NCBI RefSeq assembly: GCF_003075095.1
Contig: NZ_QCZF01000009.1
Coordinates: forward strand, 1-64,000
Direction of reading: 5' to 3'
Length of the DNA stretch: 64,000 nt
Source of the DNA: Blastococcus litoris
Lineage (GTDB): Bacteria; Actinomycetota; Actinomycetes; Mycobacteriales; Geodermatophilaceae
A model generated the notes under the pieces. That model had not been told where the DNA came from. It searched no databases and saw only the letters and a program-made list of their open reading frames with translations. The translations under genes were made by a program, and so were the position numbers. Of this stretch, positions 44,612 through 55,913 are shown in pieces (the first letter of the stretch is position 1; each line of letters opens with the position of its first letter).

Positions 44612-45567
44612 GTACGACGACCCTTCCCCCCACCGAGAAGACCACACCGGTCTCGGCACCCAAGGGCACGATCAGCGACCGCGCGCGCAGCGAGCGCAAG
44701 CTCGGCTGGCTGCTGGCCGGGCCGGCGTTCATCGTCATGCTGGCGGTCACCGCCTACCCGATCCTGCAGGCGGTCTACGAGTCGCTGTTCTCCTACCGGC
44801 TCACGGACCCGGACAACCGCGAGTTCAACGGGCTGACCAACTACGGCGTCATCCTCAGCGACCCCCTGTGGTGGCAGTCGATCTGGGTCACCGTGCTGAT
44901 CACCGTGGTCACCGTCGCGGTGGAGCTCGTCCTCGGCTTCGCTCTCGCGATGGTCATGGCCAAGGCGCTCAGCTCCATCCGGCCGATCCTCCGGGCGGCG
45001 ATCCTCATCCCGTACGCCGTCATCACCGTGGTGTCGGCCTTCGCCTGGCAGTTCGCCTTCGACATCAACACCGGCTTCGTGAACAGCTGGTTCGCCTGGC
45101 TACCGGGGGTGTCGGCCGACACCGACTGGTTCGGCTCGTTCGGCACGTCGATCCTCGTCATCTGCCTGGCCGAGATCTGGAAGACCACGCCGTTCATCTC
45201 GCTCCTGCTCCTGGCGGGCTTGGCGCAGGTGCCCGAGGTGCTGCAGGAGGCGGCCCAGGTCGACGGGGCGACGTGGTGGCAGCGGCTGTGGCGGGTGACC
45301 ATCCCGAACATGAAGGCGGCGATCATGGTCGCCCTGCTCTTCCGCACCCTGGATGCGTTCCGCGTCTTCGACAGCATCTTCATCATGACCGCCGGCGCGA
45401 ACGGCACCGAGTCGGTCTCGTTCCTGGCCTACCGGCAGACCATCGCCCGGTTGGAGATCGGGCTGGGGTCGGCGGTCTCGGTGCTGCTGTTCATCACCGT
45501 GGTGCTCATAGCCCTGGGCTTCATCAAGGGCTTCAAGGTCGACCTGTCTTCGGCGCGGGGGGAGTGA
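44608..45567 (+). CDS. Sugar ABC transporter permease (SugA/MalF-like)
   Basis: 319 residues from GTG 44608, overlapping the binding-protein stop (GTGA). About six membrane helices lie after a polar N-terminus of some 30 residues. The EAA loop contacting the ATPase is EVLQEAAQVDGATWWQRLWR with VTIPNMKAA following. With the neighbouring permease it forms the translocation pore. It corresponds to SugA in the LpqY-SugABC arrangement. Confidence 0.9.
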   Translation: MSTTTLPPTEKTTPVSAPKGTISDRARSERKLGWLLAGPAFIVMLAVTAYPILQAVYESLFSYRLTDPDNREFNGLTNYGVILSDPLWWQSIWVTVLITVVTVAVELVLGFALAMVMAKALSSIRPILRAAILIPYAVITVVSAFAWQFAFDINTGFVNSWFAWLPGVSADTDWFGSFGTSILVICLAEIWKTTPFISLLLLAGLAQVPEVLQEAAQVDGATWWQRLWRVTIPNMKAAIMVALLFRTLDAFRVFDSIFIMTAGANGTESVSFLAYRQTIARLEIGLGSAVSVLLFITVVLIALGFIKGFKVDLSSARGE

Positions 45568-45570
45568 CCG

Positions 45571-46404
45571 GTGTCCACTCGGAAGAAGGTCCTGTGGTGG
45601 ATCGGCGGCGTGGTCATCGTGCTCTACGCGCTCTTCCCGATCGCGTGGATCATCTCGATCTCGCTCAAGGCGCCGTCGGACATCGCCAACGGGCAGTTCC
45701 TGCCGACCAACGTCTCGTGGAGCAACTACGAGGACATCCTCACCGGTAGCGCCAGCGATCTGTTCCTGCCCGCGCTGCGCAACTCCTTCGGCATCTGCCT
45801 CATCGCGACGGCCATCAGCTGCCTGCTCGCCATGTTCGCCGCCTACGCCATCGCCCGGCTCGATTTCCCGGGCAAGCGGCTGATCCTGTCCACGGCGCTC
45901 GCGGTGGCGATCTTCCCGGTCATCTCGATCGTGACGCCGCTGTTCAACGTGTGGCGCCAGATCGGCCTCTACGACACCTGGCTCGGGCTGATCCTCCCGT
46001 ACCTGTCGCTGACCCTGCCGATCTCGATCTGGACGATGTCGGCGTTCTTCCGCGAGATCCCGTGGGAGATGGAGCAGGCCGCCCAGGTGGACGGCGCCAC
46101 CACCTGGCAGGCGTTCCGCAAGGTGATCGTGCCGCTGGCCGCGCCGGGGGTGTTCACCACGGCGATCATCGCGTTCTTCATCGCCTGGAACGACTTCGTC
46201 TACGGCATCGTCCTGACCTCGACCGAGGCGGCCCGGCCGGTGCCCGCAGCGCTGGGCCTGTTCAGCGGTGCGTCGCAGTTCGAGGACCCGACGGGCGCCA
46301 TCGCCGCGGCCGCGCTGATCGTGACGGTCCCCGTGGTCGTCCTCGTCCTGCTCTTCCAGCGGCGCATCGTCGCCGGCCTCACCAACGGCGCCGTCAAGGG
46401 CTGA
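45571..46404 (+). CDS. Sugar ABC transporter permease (SugB/MalG-like)
   Basis: 277 residues from GTG 45571, three bases after the previous stop. Six membrane helices are predicted, with the EAA motif PWEMEQAAQVDGATTWQAFR and KVIVPLAAPG. FPIAWIISISLKAPSDIANG near the N-terminus is typical of the MalG type. It pairs with the upstream permease. Confidence 0.92.
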   Translation: MSTRKKVLWWIGGVVIVLYALFPIAWIISISLKAPSDIANGQFLPTNVSWSNYEDILTGSASDLFLPALRNSFGICLIATAISCLLAMFAAYAIARLDFPGKRLILSTALAVAIFPVISIVTPLFNVWRQIGLYDTWLGLILPYLSLTLPISIWTMSAFFREIPWEMEQAAQVDGATTWQAFRKVIVPLAAPGVFTTAIIAFFIAWNDFVYGIVLTSTEAARPVPAALGLFSGASQFEDPTGAIAAAALIVTVPVVVLVLLFQRRIVAGLTNGAVKG

Positions 46405-46451
46405 CCGTTCCCGACTCCGTTTCCGACCCACCCACCGAAGGGGACGAACCG

Positions 46452-47704
<1,253 letters not shown>

Positions 47705-47708
<4 letters not shown>

Positions 47709-49363
47709 GCCGCGCGCCGGACGCCGGGATCGCCGGTCCCGGCGTCCCGTGGTGGCGCGACGCCGTCGTCTACGAGGTCTACCTGCGCAGCTTCGCCGAC
47801 TCCGACGGCGACGGCATGGGCGACCTCGGGGGCCTCCGCCGGCGGCTGCCCTACCTGGCCGACCTCGGCGTCGACGCCGTCTGGATCACCCCCTGGTACC
47901 CGTCGCCGATGGCCGACGGCGGGTACGACGTCGCCGACTACCGGGACATCGACCCGCGCTTCGGGACGCTCGCCGACGCCGACGCGCTGCTGGCCGAGGC
48001 GCACGCCCTCGGCCTGCGGGTGATCGTCGACCTGGTGGCCAACCACACCTCCGAGCAGCACCCGTGGTTCGCCGCGGCGCTGGCCGCGGGGCCGGGCTCG
48101 CCCGAGCGCGAGCGGTACTTCTTCCGCGACGGCCGGGCCGGCGGAGCGGAGCCGCCCAACGACTGGGTCAGCGCCTTCGGTGGCGGTGCGTGGACCCGCG
48201 TCACCGAGCCCGACGGGCACCCGGGGCAGTGGTACCTGCACCTGTTCGCGCCGCAGCAGCCCGACCTCGACTGGTCGACCCCGCAGGTGGCCGACGAGTT
48301 CGACGCGATCCTGCGCTTCTGGTTCGACCGCGGGATCGACGGCGTGCGGGTGGACGCCGCACCGGCGATGGCCAAGGCGCCGGGCCTGCCCGACGCCGGG
48401 CACGCCCCCGGGGCGGCGTTCGAGTCCCGGAACTGGGTGGGCAACCCGCACTGGGACGTCGACGCAGTGCACGACATCCTCCGGCGCTGGCGCCGGATCG
48501 GGGACTCCTACGGCGGTGACCGCCTGTTCGTGACCGAGGCGGTGGTCAACGGCCCCGAACGGCTCAGCCGCTACGTCCGCCCCGACGAGATGCACACCAC
48601 CTTCAACTTCGACTACCTGACCTCGCCCTGGGACGCGGCCGCGCTGCGCCAGGTGGTCGACAGCACGCTGGCCGCGCTGGAGCCGGTCGGCGCACCGGCC
48701 ACGTGGGTGTTCTCCAGCCACGACGAGACCCGGCACGTGACCCGCTTCGGCCGGGCGTGGACGGGCGCGGCCTTCGGGGGCGCCGCCCTGCCGGCCTCGG
48801 AGACCGATCTCGAGCTCGGCCTGCGGCGGGCGCGGGCGGCCGCCCTGCTCACCCTGGCCCTGCCCGGCTCCGCCTACGTCTACCAGGGGGAGGAGCTGGG
48901 GCTGCCGGAGGTGGAGGACCTGCCGGAGGAGGCGCTGCAGGACCCGACGTGGGAGCGCTCCGGGCGCACCGTGCGGGGACGGGACGGCTGCCGCGTCCCC
49001 CTTCCCTGGGAGGGCGACCGGCCACCGTTCGGGTTCACCACCGGTGCCGCCACCTGGCTGCCGCAGCCCGCGGGGTGGGCGCGCCTCACGGCCGCGGCCC
49101 AGCACGACGACCCGGGCTCGACCCTCTCGCTCTACCGGGCGGCGCTGCGGCTGCGCCGCCGGCTGCGGGGCACCGGGATGAGCTGGCGCGACGCCCCGGA
49201 AGGGGTGCTCGCGTTCGACCGCGGACCCCGGTTCCGGTGCGTCGTGAACCTCGCCGCCGAGCCGGTGGACCTCGCCGGGCAGGGCGAGGTGCTCCTCGCC
49301 AGCGGCCCCTGCGGCGCGGAGCTGCCGGCTGACACCGCGGTGTGGCTCGCGCCCGGCGGATGA
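47705..49363 (+). CDS. GH13 alpha-glucosidase/oligosaccharide hydrolase
   Basis: About 552 residues. [23 protein letters not shown] opens the alpha-amylase barrel. [27 protein letters not shown] (nucleophile Asp), [10 protein letters not shown] (acid/base Glu) and [13 protein letters not shown] (third Asp) are the GH13 set, close to alpha-glucosidases and trehalose-family enzymes. It lacks a signal peptide and follows the sugar importer, so it probably hydrolyses the imported glucoside in the cytosol. No ATG, GTG or TTG lies upstream in frame near the domain. CTG 47705, overlapping the ATPase TGA (CTGA), is the best start and leaves a sensible 12-residue lead. Confidence 0.9.
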
Positions 49364-49385
49364 CCTCGGCGCCGCCGCGCGCGGC

Positions 49386-49391
49386 TATCGT
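49386..49391 (+). promoter_or_regulatory. Putative leaderless -10 element (TATCGT) of lspA
   Basis: TATCGT is 7 bases before GTG 49399. This supports the GTG over the in-frame ATG at 49360 that overlaps the GH13 stop. Confidence 0.45.
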
Positions 49392-49398
49392 CGTCGGC

Positions 49399-49962
49399 GT
49401 GACCGAGCAGCCCGAACCCGTGGGAGCGCCGGCGCCCGCGCGCCGGCCCCGCACGCGGCTGCTGCTCTCGCTGGCCGCCGCCGTCCTCGTGACCGACCTG
49501 GTGACCAAGCTGGTCGTGGTCGCCACCATCGAGCCGGGGGAGGACATCCGGCTGCTCGGGGGCGCGCTCTACCTCACCAACCTGCGCAACACCGGGGCGG
49601 CGTTCTCCTTCGCCGAGGGGTTCACGGTCCTGTTCACGCTCGTCGCCGTGGCGGTCGCGGTGGTCATCGTCCGCACGGCACGGCGGCTGTTCTCCACAGC
49701 CTGGGCGGTGACCCTCGGGCTGGTCCTCGGCGGCGCGCTCGGCAACCTGGTCGACCGGATCTTCCGCGACCCCGGCTTCCTGCGCGGGGGAGTGGTCGAC
49801 TTCCTCTCCGTCTTCGGCCCCGACGGCAACGTCTGGCCGGTGTTCAACGTCGCCGACTCCGCGATCGTCTGCGGCGGGATCCTCGGGGCCCTGCTGGCCC
49901 TGCGCGGCATCGAGTTCGACGGCTCGCGGGCCAAGGACAGCGCCGCGGCCGATCCCGCCTGA
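49399..49962 (+). CDS. lspA: Prolipoprotein signal peptidase LspA
   Basis: 187 residues from GTG 49399 (MTEQPEP); ATG 49360 is an alternative that would add 13 residues and overlap the GH13 stop (ATGA). Four membrane helices are predicted. [23 protein letters not shown] (catalytic Asp) and [13 protein letters not shown] (second Asp) are the aspartic-peptidase signature. It removes signal peptides from diacylated lipoproteins such as the sugar-binding protein nearby. The gene begins the lspA-rluD run. Confidence 0.95.
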   Translation: MTEQPEPVGAPAPARRPRTRLLLSLAAAVLVTDLVTKLVVVATIEPGEDIRLLGGALYLTNLRNTGAAFSFAEGFTVLFTLVAVAVAVVIVRTARRLFSTAWAVTLGLVLGGALGNLVDRIFRDPGFLRGGVVDFLSVFGPDGNVWPVFNVADSAIVCGGILGALLALRGIEFDGSRAKDSAAADPA

Positions 49963-49985
49963 ACCGGTCGGCCGCGCACGCAGGT

Positions 49986-49991
49986 CACAAT
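49986..49991 (+). promoter_or_regulatory. Putative leaderless -10 element (CACAAT) of rluD
   Basis: CACAAT is six bases before GTG 49998; a TANNNT match in all but the first base. Confidence 0.35.
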
Positions 49992-49997
49992 GGGGAC

Positions 49998-50936
49998 GTG
50001 ACCTCCACTGCCGGCATGCACCGGGCGCTCCCGGTGCCCGACGGGCTCGAGGGGCAGCGGGTCGACCAGGCGCTCTCCCGGCTCTTCGGGCTCTCCCGGA
50101 CCGCGGCGGCCGACGTCGCCGACGCCGGCAACGTCGTCGTCGACGGCAGGGTGCGGGGCAAGGGCGACCGGCTGAGCGCGGGCAGCTGGCTCGAGGTGGA
50201 GCTGCCGCCGCCGCCCGGCGACCCGGTGGCGCCCGAGCCGGTCGTCGGGATGACCGTCCTCCACGACGACGACGACCTGGTCGTCGTCGACAAGCCGGTC
50301 GGCGTGGCGGCCCACCCGAGCCCGGGCTGGGACGGCCCGACCGTGATCGGCGGGCTCGCGGCCGCGGGCTACCGGATCTCGACCTCGGGTGCCGCCGAGC
50401 GCCAGGGGGTGGTCCACCGCCTCGACGCCGCCACCACCGGTGTCATGGTCGTCGCCAAGAGCGAGCGCGCCTACACCGCGCTGAAGGCGGCGTTCAAGCA
50501 GCGCACGGTCGAGAAGGGCTACCACGCCCTGGTCCAGGGCCACCCCGACCCGTCCCGGGGCACCATCGACGCGCCGATCGACCGCCACCCGAAGCACGAC
50601 TGGCGGTTCGCCGTCGTGCAGGGCGGGCGTCCGTCGGTGACCCACTACGAGGTCGTCGAGGCGTTCCCGGCGGCGAGCCTGGTCGACATCAGGCTGGAGA
50701 CGGGGCGCACCCACCAGATCCGGGTGCACTTCTCCGCGCTGCGCCACCCGTGCGTCGGCGACACGACCTACGGTGCCGACCCGACGCTCGCGGCCCGTCT
50801 GGGGGTGTCGCGCCAGTGGCTGCACGCCGTCCGGCTGGGGTTCCCGCACCCCGCCGACGGGCGCTGGGTCGAGTTCACCAGCGAGTACCCGCCCGACCTC
50901 GCCGGCGCGCTGGCCGTCCTGCGCGCCGAGGCCTGA
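49998..50936 (+). CDS. rluD: RluD-family 23S rRNA pseudouridine synthase
   Basis: 312 residues from GTG 49998. An N-terminal S4 RNA-binding domain ([35 protein letters not shown]) is followed by the RluA/RluD catalytic fold. [39 protein letters not shown] (catalytic Asp in HRLD) and [19 protein letters not shown] are diagnostic. Homologues modify 23S rRNA helix 69, but exact targets need experiment. The position after lspA is conserved in actinobacteria. Confidence 0.93.
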   Translation: MTSTAGMHRALPVPDGLEGQRVDQALSRLFGLSRTAAADVADAGNVVVDGRVRGKGDRLSAGSWLEVELPPPPGDPVAPEPVVGMTVLHDDDDLVVVDKPVGVAAHPSPGWDGPTVIGGLAAAGYRISTSGAAERQGVVHRLDAATTGVMVVAKSERAYTALKAAFKQRTVEKGYHALVQGHPDPSRGTIDAPIDRHPKHDWRFAVVQGGRPSVTHYEVVEAFPAASLVDIRLETGRTHQIRVHFSALRHPCVGDTTYGADPTLAARLGVSRQWLHAVRLGFPHPADGRWVEFTSEYPPDLAGALAVLRAEA

Positions 50937-50947
50937 ACGGCCCCGTC

Positions 50948-51727
50948 GTGACCGGCCTGCCGGTGGCCCTGGGCGACTTCGGCCCGGCCGCGCTCGCGGC
51001 CGTCGTCGTCGCCGGGTACCTGGTGGTCGGCGAGCCGCTGGTCGGGCACGTCCTGCACCGCCGGTTCGAGGGGCGGCTGCGCAGCGACCCGGGGGCCCGC
51101 CGCTCCTTCTACCGGCGGCTGCTGGTGCTCGAGTGGGGGCTGGCCGTCCTCGCCTACGTCGTCTGGCTCTCGGCCCCGGGCGTCGATGCGGGCGCGGTGG
51201 GGCTCCGGTGGCCGCAGCGGTGGCCGGGCCTGCTCACCTCCGTCGTCGTGGTGCTCGTGGTGCTGTTCGTCTGGGTGTCCACCCGGGCACTCCGCGGCGG
51301 CGCCCTGCTCGAGGCGCCACCCGTGCGCCGGCCGGGCGAGGGACGGCACAGCGAGCCGCCCGGCCACGCCACGCTCGCCCTGCTGCCCCGCACCACCGGG
51401 GAGCGGCGGCTGTTCACCCTCGTCGGCCTCACCGCCGGGGTCTGCGAGGAGTGGCTCTACCGGGGCTTCTTCCTCGCCGTGGTCGCCGCCCTGGCCGGCG
51501 GGCTGCCGGACCCGGCGCTGGTCGTCGTCGCCGCGGCCGCGTTCGGGCTGGCCCACGCGTACCAGGGCACTGTCGGGGTCGTCACGACCGGCGTCCTGGG
51601 CGGGGTCATGGCCGCCGTCTATCTGGACACCGGGTCGCTGCTGCTGCCGGTCGTGCTGCACGCGCTCATCGACCTCCGGTTCCTGCTCGTACCGGCCCGG
51701 GTGCTCCCGGCGGGGCGGACGGCGTGA
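50948..51727 (+). CDS. CPBP-family intramembrane glutamic endopeptidase (Abi-type)
   Basis: 259 residues from GTG 50948. About six to seven membrane helices carry the CPBP motifs CEEWLYRGFFLAVV (EExxxR), FGLAHAYQG (FxxxH) and VVLHALIDLRFL (HxxxD/N). Members process prenylated proteins or participate in bacteriocin immunity; no role can be set here. It overlaps the following GNAT gene (GTGA) and is 11 bases after rluD, so all may be cotranscribed. Confidence 0.85.
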   Translation: MTGLPVALGDFGPAALAAVVVAGYLVVGEPLVGHVLHRRFEGRLRSDPGARRSFYRRLLVLEWGLAVLAYVVWLSAPGVDAGAVGLRWPQRWPGLLTSVVVVLVVLFVWVSTRALRGGALLEAPPVRRPGEGRHSEPPGHATLALLPRTTGERRLFTLVGLTAGVCEEWLYRGFFLAVVAALAGGLPDPALVVVAAAAFGLAHAYQGTVGVVTTGVLGGVMAAVYLDTGSLLLPVVLHALIDLRFLLVPARVLPAGRTA

Positions 51728-52167
51728 CCGCCCGGATCGCGGAACCGGCCGACTGGGCGGAGATCGTGGCCCTGCGCACCCGCGTCTTCGTCGACGAACA
51801 GGGGGTGCCGCCGGAGATCGAGCAGGACGACGCCGACGCGACGGCGGTGCACGGGGTGTCCCGGGACGCCGGCGGTGCCGTCGTCGCCACGGGCCGGCTG
51901 CTGCTCCGGGACGACGGGACGGCGGCGATCGGGCGCATGGCGACCGACGCGGCCGCCCGCGGCCGGGGGCACGGAGCGGCCGTCCTCGCCGTGCTCCAGG
52001 ACGAGGCCCTGCGGCGGGGCGCGGCCGCCGTGGAGCTGCACGCGCAGGTCACCGCCCGCGGCTTCTACGAGCGCGCCGGCTACTCGGCGGTGGGCCCCGA
52101 GTACCTCGAGGCGGGCATCGCCCACCTGACGATGCGGCGGGTGCTGCGCCCGCCGGGGCGGGTGTGA
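51724..52167 (+). CDS. GNAT family N-acetyltransferase (ElaA-like)
   Basis: 147 residues. RTRVFVDEQGVPPEIEQDD is the substrate-side motif common to ElaA-like GNAT enzymes. IGRMATDAAARGRGHGAAVLAVL is the acetyl-CoA pyrophosphate loop (normally RGxG-x-G/A). ARGFYERAGYSAVGPEYLEAGIAH closes the fold. The acceptor is unknown. It is the third gene of an rluD-CPBP-GNAT unit ending 185 bases before dnaE1. Confidence 0.85.
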   Translation: MTARIAEPADWAEIVALRTRVFVDEQGVPPEIEQDDADATAVHGVSRDAGGAVVATGRLLLRDDGTAAIGRMATDAAARGRGHGAAVLAVLQDEALRRGAAAVELHAQVTARGFYERAGYSAVGPEYLEAGIAHLTMRRVLRPPGRV

Positions 52168-52352
52168 CGGATCGGTCCGCCTGTGAGGAGACACGTCCTG
52201 TCAGACCCTCGGCGTAGACACCAACCAGTGCGAGGATCGGGGTCACCCCCGAGACCCTCTCCGGAGGCCTCGCACGCCGGTCTTCCCCGCCGGTCGCCCG
52301 CCGGAGTCCCTGCCGGCCGGGCACGCACGACCATTGAGGAGCACGACCGCCC

Positions 52353-55300
52353 GTGAGCAGCTCGTCCGATTCGTTCGCGCACCTCCACGTCCACACCGAG
52401 TACTCGATGCTGGACGGCGCGGCCAAGCTGCCCGAGGTCACCGCGGCCGCGGCCGCCCAGGGCATGCCCGCGCTGGCGATGACCGACCACGGGAACGTCT
52501 TCGGCGCCTACGACTTCTACAAGCAGGCGACCGGCGCGGGCGTGAAGCCGATCATCGGCATGGAGGGCTACTACACGCCCGGTTCACGGTTCGACCGCGC
52601 GCCCTTCGACTTCGGCGACAACCTCATCGACGAGGAGGGTGACGGCGGATCCAACCGCGGCAAGGCCGCCTACACCCACATGACGCTGCTGGCCCGCACC
52701 ACGGAGGGCATGCACAACCTCTTCCGCATCTCGTCGCTGGCCAGTCTCGAGGGGCAGTACCGCAAGCCACGCTTCGACCGCGACCTGCTGGAGCGGTACG
52801 GCGCGGGCCTGATCGCCACGACCGGCTGCCCGTCGGGCGAGGTCAACATGTGGCTGCGCGCGGGCAAGGAGGACAAGGCCCGCCAGGCGGCGGCGGACTT
52901 CCAGGACATCTTCGGCAAGGAGAACTTCTACGCCGAGCTGATGGACCACGGCCTGTCCATCGAGAAGAAGACCCGGCCGGCGCTGCTCGCGATCGCCAAG
53001 GACCTCGGCATCCCGCTGCTGGCCACCAACGACCTGCACTACACGCACAAGGAGGACGCCGCCGCCCACGACGCCCTGCTGTGCATCCAGACCGGCTCCC
53101 GCCTGAACGAGACCAACCGCTTCCGGTTCAACGGCGACGGCTACTACCTGAAGAGCGCCGCGGAGATGCGTGCGCTGTTCCCCGGCGACCTCCAGGTCGC
53201 CTGCGACAACACGCTGCTCGTGGCCGAGCAGTGCGAGGTGACCTTCACCGAGGGCGCCGACCTCATGCCGCGGTTCCCGCTCCCGCCGGGGGAGGACGAG
53301 ACCTCCTGGTTCATCAAGGAGGTCGAGCGCGGGCTGCACAAGCGCTACCCGGGCGGCATCCCCGACCACGTGCGCAAGCAGGCCGACTACGAGACCGGGA
53401 TCATCTGCCAGATGGGCTTCCCGGGGTACTTCCTCGTGGTCGCCGACTTCATCAACTGGGCCAAGGACAACGGCATCCGCGTGGGTCCCGGCCGTGGCTC
53501 GGCCGCCGGGTCGCTCGCCGCCTACGCGATGGGCATCACCGACCTCGACCCGCTGGCCCACGGACTGATCTTCGAGCGGTTCCTCAATCCCGAGCGCGTC
53601 TCCATGCCCGACGTCGACATCGACTTCGACGACCGCCGGCGCGGCGAGGTCATCCGCTACGTCTCGCAGAAGTACGGCGAGGAGCGGGTCAGCCAGATCG
53701 TCACCTACGGCACCATCAAGGCGAAGGCCGCGATCAAGGACGCCGCGCGCGTGCTCGACCGCCCGTACTCGGTGGGCGACGAGCTGACCAAGCTCATGCC
53801 GCCGGACGTCATGGGCAAGGGGATCCCGCTGTCGGGCGTCTTCGACCCCGCGCACCCGCGGTACAAGGAGGCCGCGGAGTTCCGGGCCCGCTACGAGTCC
53901 GACCCCGGCGCCGCGGAGGTCGTCGACCAGGCGAAGAAGCTCGAGGGCCTGAAGCGGCAATGGGGCGTGCACGCCGCCGGCGTCATCATCGGCCGGCACC
54001 CGCTGATCGACAGCATCCCGATCATGCGGCGCGAGGCCGACGGCGCCGTCATCACGCAGTTCGACTACCCGACCTGCGAGACGCTCGGCCTGCTCAAGAT
54101 GGACTTCCTGGGCCTGCGCAACCTGACCGTCCTCGACGACGCGCTGCGCAACATCGTGGCCAACGGCAAGGAGCCGGTGGACCTCGACGAGATCAGCAAG
54201 GACCTCACCGACAAGGCCACGTACGAGCTGCTGTCCCGCGGTGACACCCTCGGCGTGTTCCAGTTCGACGGCGGGCCGATGCGCTCGCTGCTGCGGCTCA
54301 TGCGGCCGGACAACTTCGAGGACATCTCCGCCGTCGGCGCGCTCTACCGGCCGGGCCCGATGGGTGCGAACTCGCACACGAACTACGCGCTGCGCAAGAA
54401 CGGCCAGCAGGAGATCACGCCGATCCACCCGGAGCTGGCCGAGCCGCTCGAGGAGATCCTGGGCCAGACCTACGGTCTGATCGTCTACCAGGAGCAGGTC
54501 ATGGCGATCGCGCAGAAGGTCGCCGGGTACTCGCTCGGCAAGGCCGACCTGCTGCGCCGCGCGATGGGCAAGAAGAAGAAGTCGGTCCTGGACGCCGAGT
54601 ACGTCGGCTTCGAGGCCGGCATGAAGGAGAACGGGTACTCCGCCGCGGCGGTCAAGACGCTCTGGGACATCCTCGTCCCGTTCGCCGACTACGCCTTCAA
54701 CAAGGCGCACTCCGCCGCCTACGGCCTGATCTCGTACTGGACGGCCTTCCTCAAGGCCAACTACCCGGCCGAGTACATGGCCGGCCTGCTCACCAGCGTC
54801 CAGGACGACAAGGACCGACGCCCCGTCTACCTGGCCGAGTGCCGCCGCATGGGCATCAAGGTGCTGCCCCCGGACGTCAACGAGTCGTCGTGGGACTTCA
54901 CCGCCGTCGGCACCGACATCCGCTTCGGCCTGGCCTCGGTGCGCAACGTGGGGCACAACGTCGTCGAGTCGATCGTCAAGGCGCGCGAGGAGAAGGGCGC
55001 GTTCAAGGACTTCGCCGACTTCATGCGCAAGATCGACACGGTGGCCTGCAACAAGAAGGTCATCGAGTCCCTCGCCAAGGCCGGCGCCTTCGACTCCCTC
55101 GGCCACTCCCGCCAGGGCATCGTCGCCATCCACGCCCAGGCCGTGGACTCCGCGATGGGGCTCAAGCGCAGGGAGGCCGAGGGCCAGTTCGACCTCTTCG
55201 GCAGCTTCGGCGGGGACGACCCGGCCGACGACCCGTTCGGCACCGCCCTCGACATCGTGATCCCGACCGCGGACTGGTCCAAGAGCGAGCGGCTGATGTT

Positions 55301-55913
55301 CGAGCGCGACATGCTCGGCCTCTACGTGTCCGACCACCCGCTGCACGGCGTCGAGCACGTGCTGGCCGCCAACGCCGACACCCCGATCGCCGAGATCAAC
55401 GCCGGCGGCGTCGAGGACGGCGCAAACGTCACCATCGCCGGCATCCTCACGGCGGTCTCCCCGCGCACCAACAAGCAGGGGGCACCGTGGGCGATCGCCA
55501 CGCTGGAGGACCTCGAGTCCGGCATCGAGGTGCTCTTCTTCCCCAAGACCTGGGCGGAGGTCTCGGAGAAGATCGTCCGCGACCAGATCGTCGTGGTGAA
55601 GGGGCGGATCAGCCGGCGCGACGACCAGCCCTCGCTCTTCGGCTCCGAGGTCATCATCCCCGAGCTCACCGAGGGCCCGCGCGGTCCGGTGCTCGTCTCG
55701 ATGGCGGCGGCGCGCTGCACGCCGCCGGTGGTGGAGCGCCTGCGCGAGGTGCTCGGCAGCCACCCGGGCACCACCGAGGTGCAGCTCAAGCTGGTCAACG
55801 GCAGCCGCGAGACGGTGCTGCGGCTCGACCAGGGGCTGCGGGTGCGCCCGAGCACGGCGCTCATGGGCGACATCAAGGCCCTGCTCGGGCCGACCAGCGT
55901 CGCCCTGCTGTGA
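52353..55913 (+). CDS. dnaE: Replicative DNA polymerase III alpha subunit DnaE1
   Basis: 1186 residues from GTG 52353 (GAGGAG about 12 bases upstream). HLHVHTEYSMLDGAAK is the PHP proofreading domain. PGRGSAAGSLAAYAMGI, MPDVDIDFDDRRR (catalytic Asp pair) and LLKMDFLGLRNLTV (third Asp) form the palm. FNKAHSAAYGLISYWTAF, a helix-hairpin-helix region, the beta-clamp motif GQFDLF (about residue 945) and an OB domain (NVTIAGILTAVSP) follow. It is the essential replicase and is distinct from DnaE2 at 1-3740. Its stop overlaps the DUF2567 start (GTGA). Confidence 0.97.
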   Translation: MSSSSDSFAHLHVHTEYSMLDGAAKLPEVTAAAAAQGMPALAMTDHGNVFGAYDFYKQATGAGVKPIIGMEGYYTPGSRFDRAPFDFGDNLIDEEGDGGSNRGKAAYTHMTLLARTTEGMHNLFRISSLASLEGQYRKPRFDRDLLERYGAGLIATTGCPSGEVNMWLRAGKEDKARQAAADFQDIFGKENFYAELMDHGLSIEKKTRPALLAIAKDLGIPLLATNDLHYTHKEDAAAHDALLCIQTGSRLNETNRFRFNGDGYYLKSAAEMRALFPGDLQVACDNTLLVAEQCEVTFTEGADLMPRFPLPPGEDETSWFIKEVERGLHKRYPGGIPDHVRKQADYETGIICQMGFPGYFLVVADFINWAKDNGIRVGPGRGSAAGSLAAYAMGITDLDPLAHGLIFERFLNPERVSMPDVDIDFDDRRRGEVIRYVSQKYGEERVSQIVTYGTIKAKAAIKDAARVLDRPYSVGDELTKLMPPDVMGKGIPLSGVFDPAHPRYKEAAEFRARYESDPGAAEVVDQAKKLEGLKRQWGVHAAGVIIGRHPLIDSIPIMRREADGAVITQFDYPTCETLGLLKMDFLGLRNLTVLDDALRNIVANGKEPVDLDEISKDLTDKATYELLSRGDTLGVFQFDGGPMRSLLRLMRPDNFEDISAVGALYRPGPMGANSHTNYALRKNGQQEITPIHPELAEPLEEILGQTYGLIVYQEQVMAIAQKVAGYSLGKADLLRRAMGKKKKSVLDAEYVGFEAGMKENGYSAAAVKTLWDILVPFADYAFNKAHSAAYGLISYWTAFLKANYPAEYMAGLLTSVQDDKDRRPVYLAECRRMGIKVLPPDVNESSWDFTAVGTDIRFGLASVRNVGHNVVESIVKAREEKGAFKDFADFMRKIDTVACNKKVIESLAKAGAFDSLGHSRQGIVAIHAQAVDSAMGLKRREAEGQFDLFGSFGGDDPADDPFGTALDIVIPTADWSKSERLMFERDMLGLYVSDHPLHGVEHVLAANADTPIAEINAGGVEDGANVTIAGILTAVSPRTNKQGAPWAIATLEDLESGIEVLFFPKTWAEVSEKIVRDQIVVVKGRISRRDDQPSLFGSEVIIPELTEGPRGPVLVSMAAARCTPPVVERLREVLGSHPGTTEVQLKLVNGSRETVLRLDQGLRVRPSTALMGDIKALLGPTSVALL

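Noticed and set aside
52168-52352. Regulatory element before dnaE1
   Set aside because: GC-rich short inverted repeats are present, but no clear -10/-35 pair, LexA box or known RNA fold could be supported.
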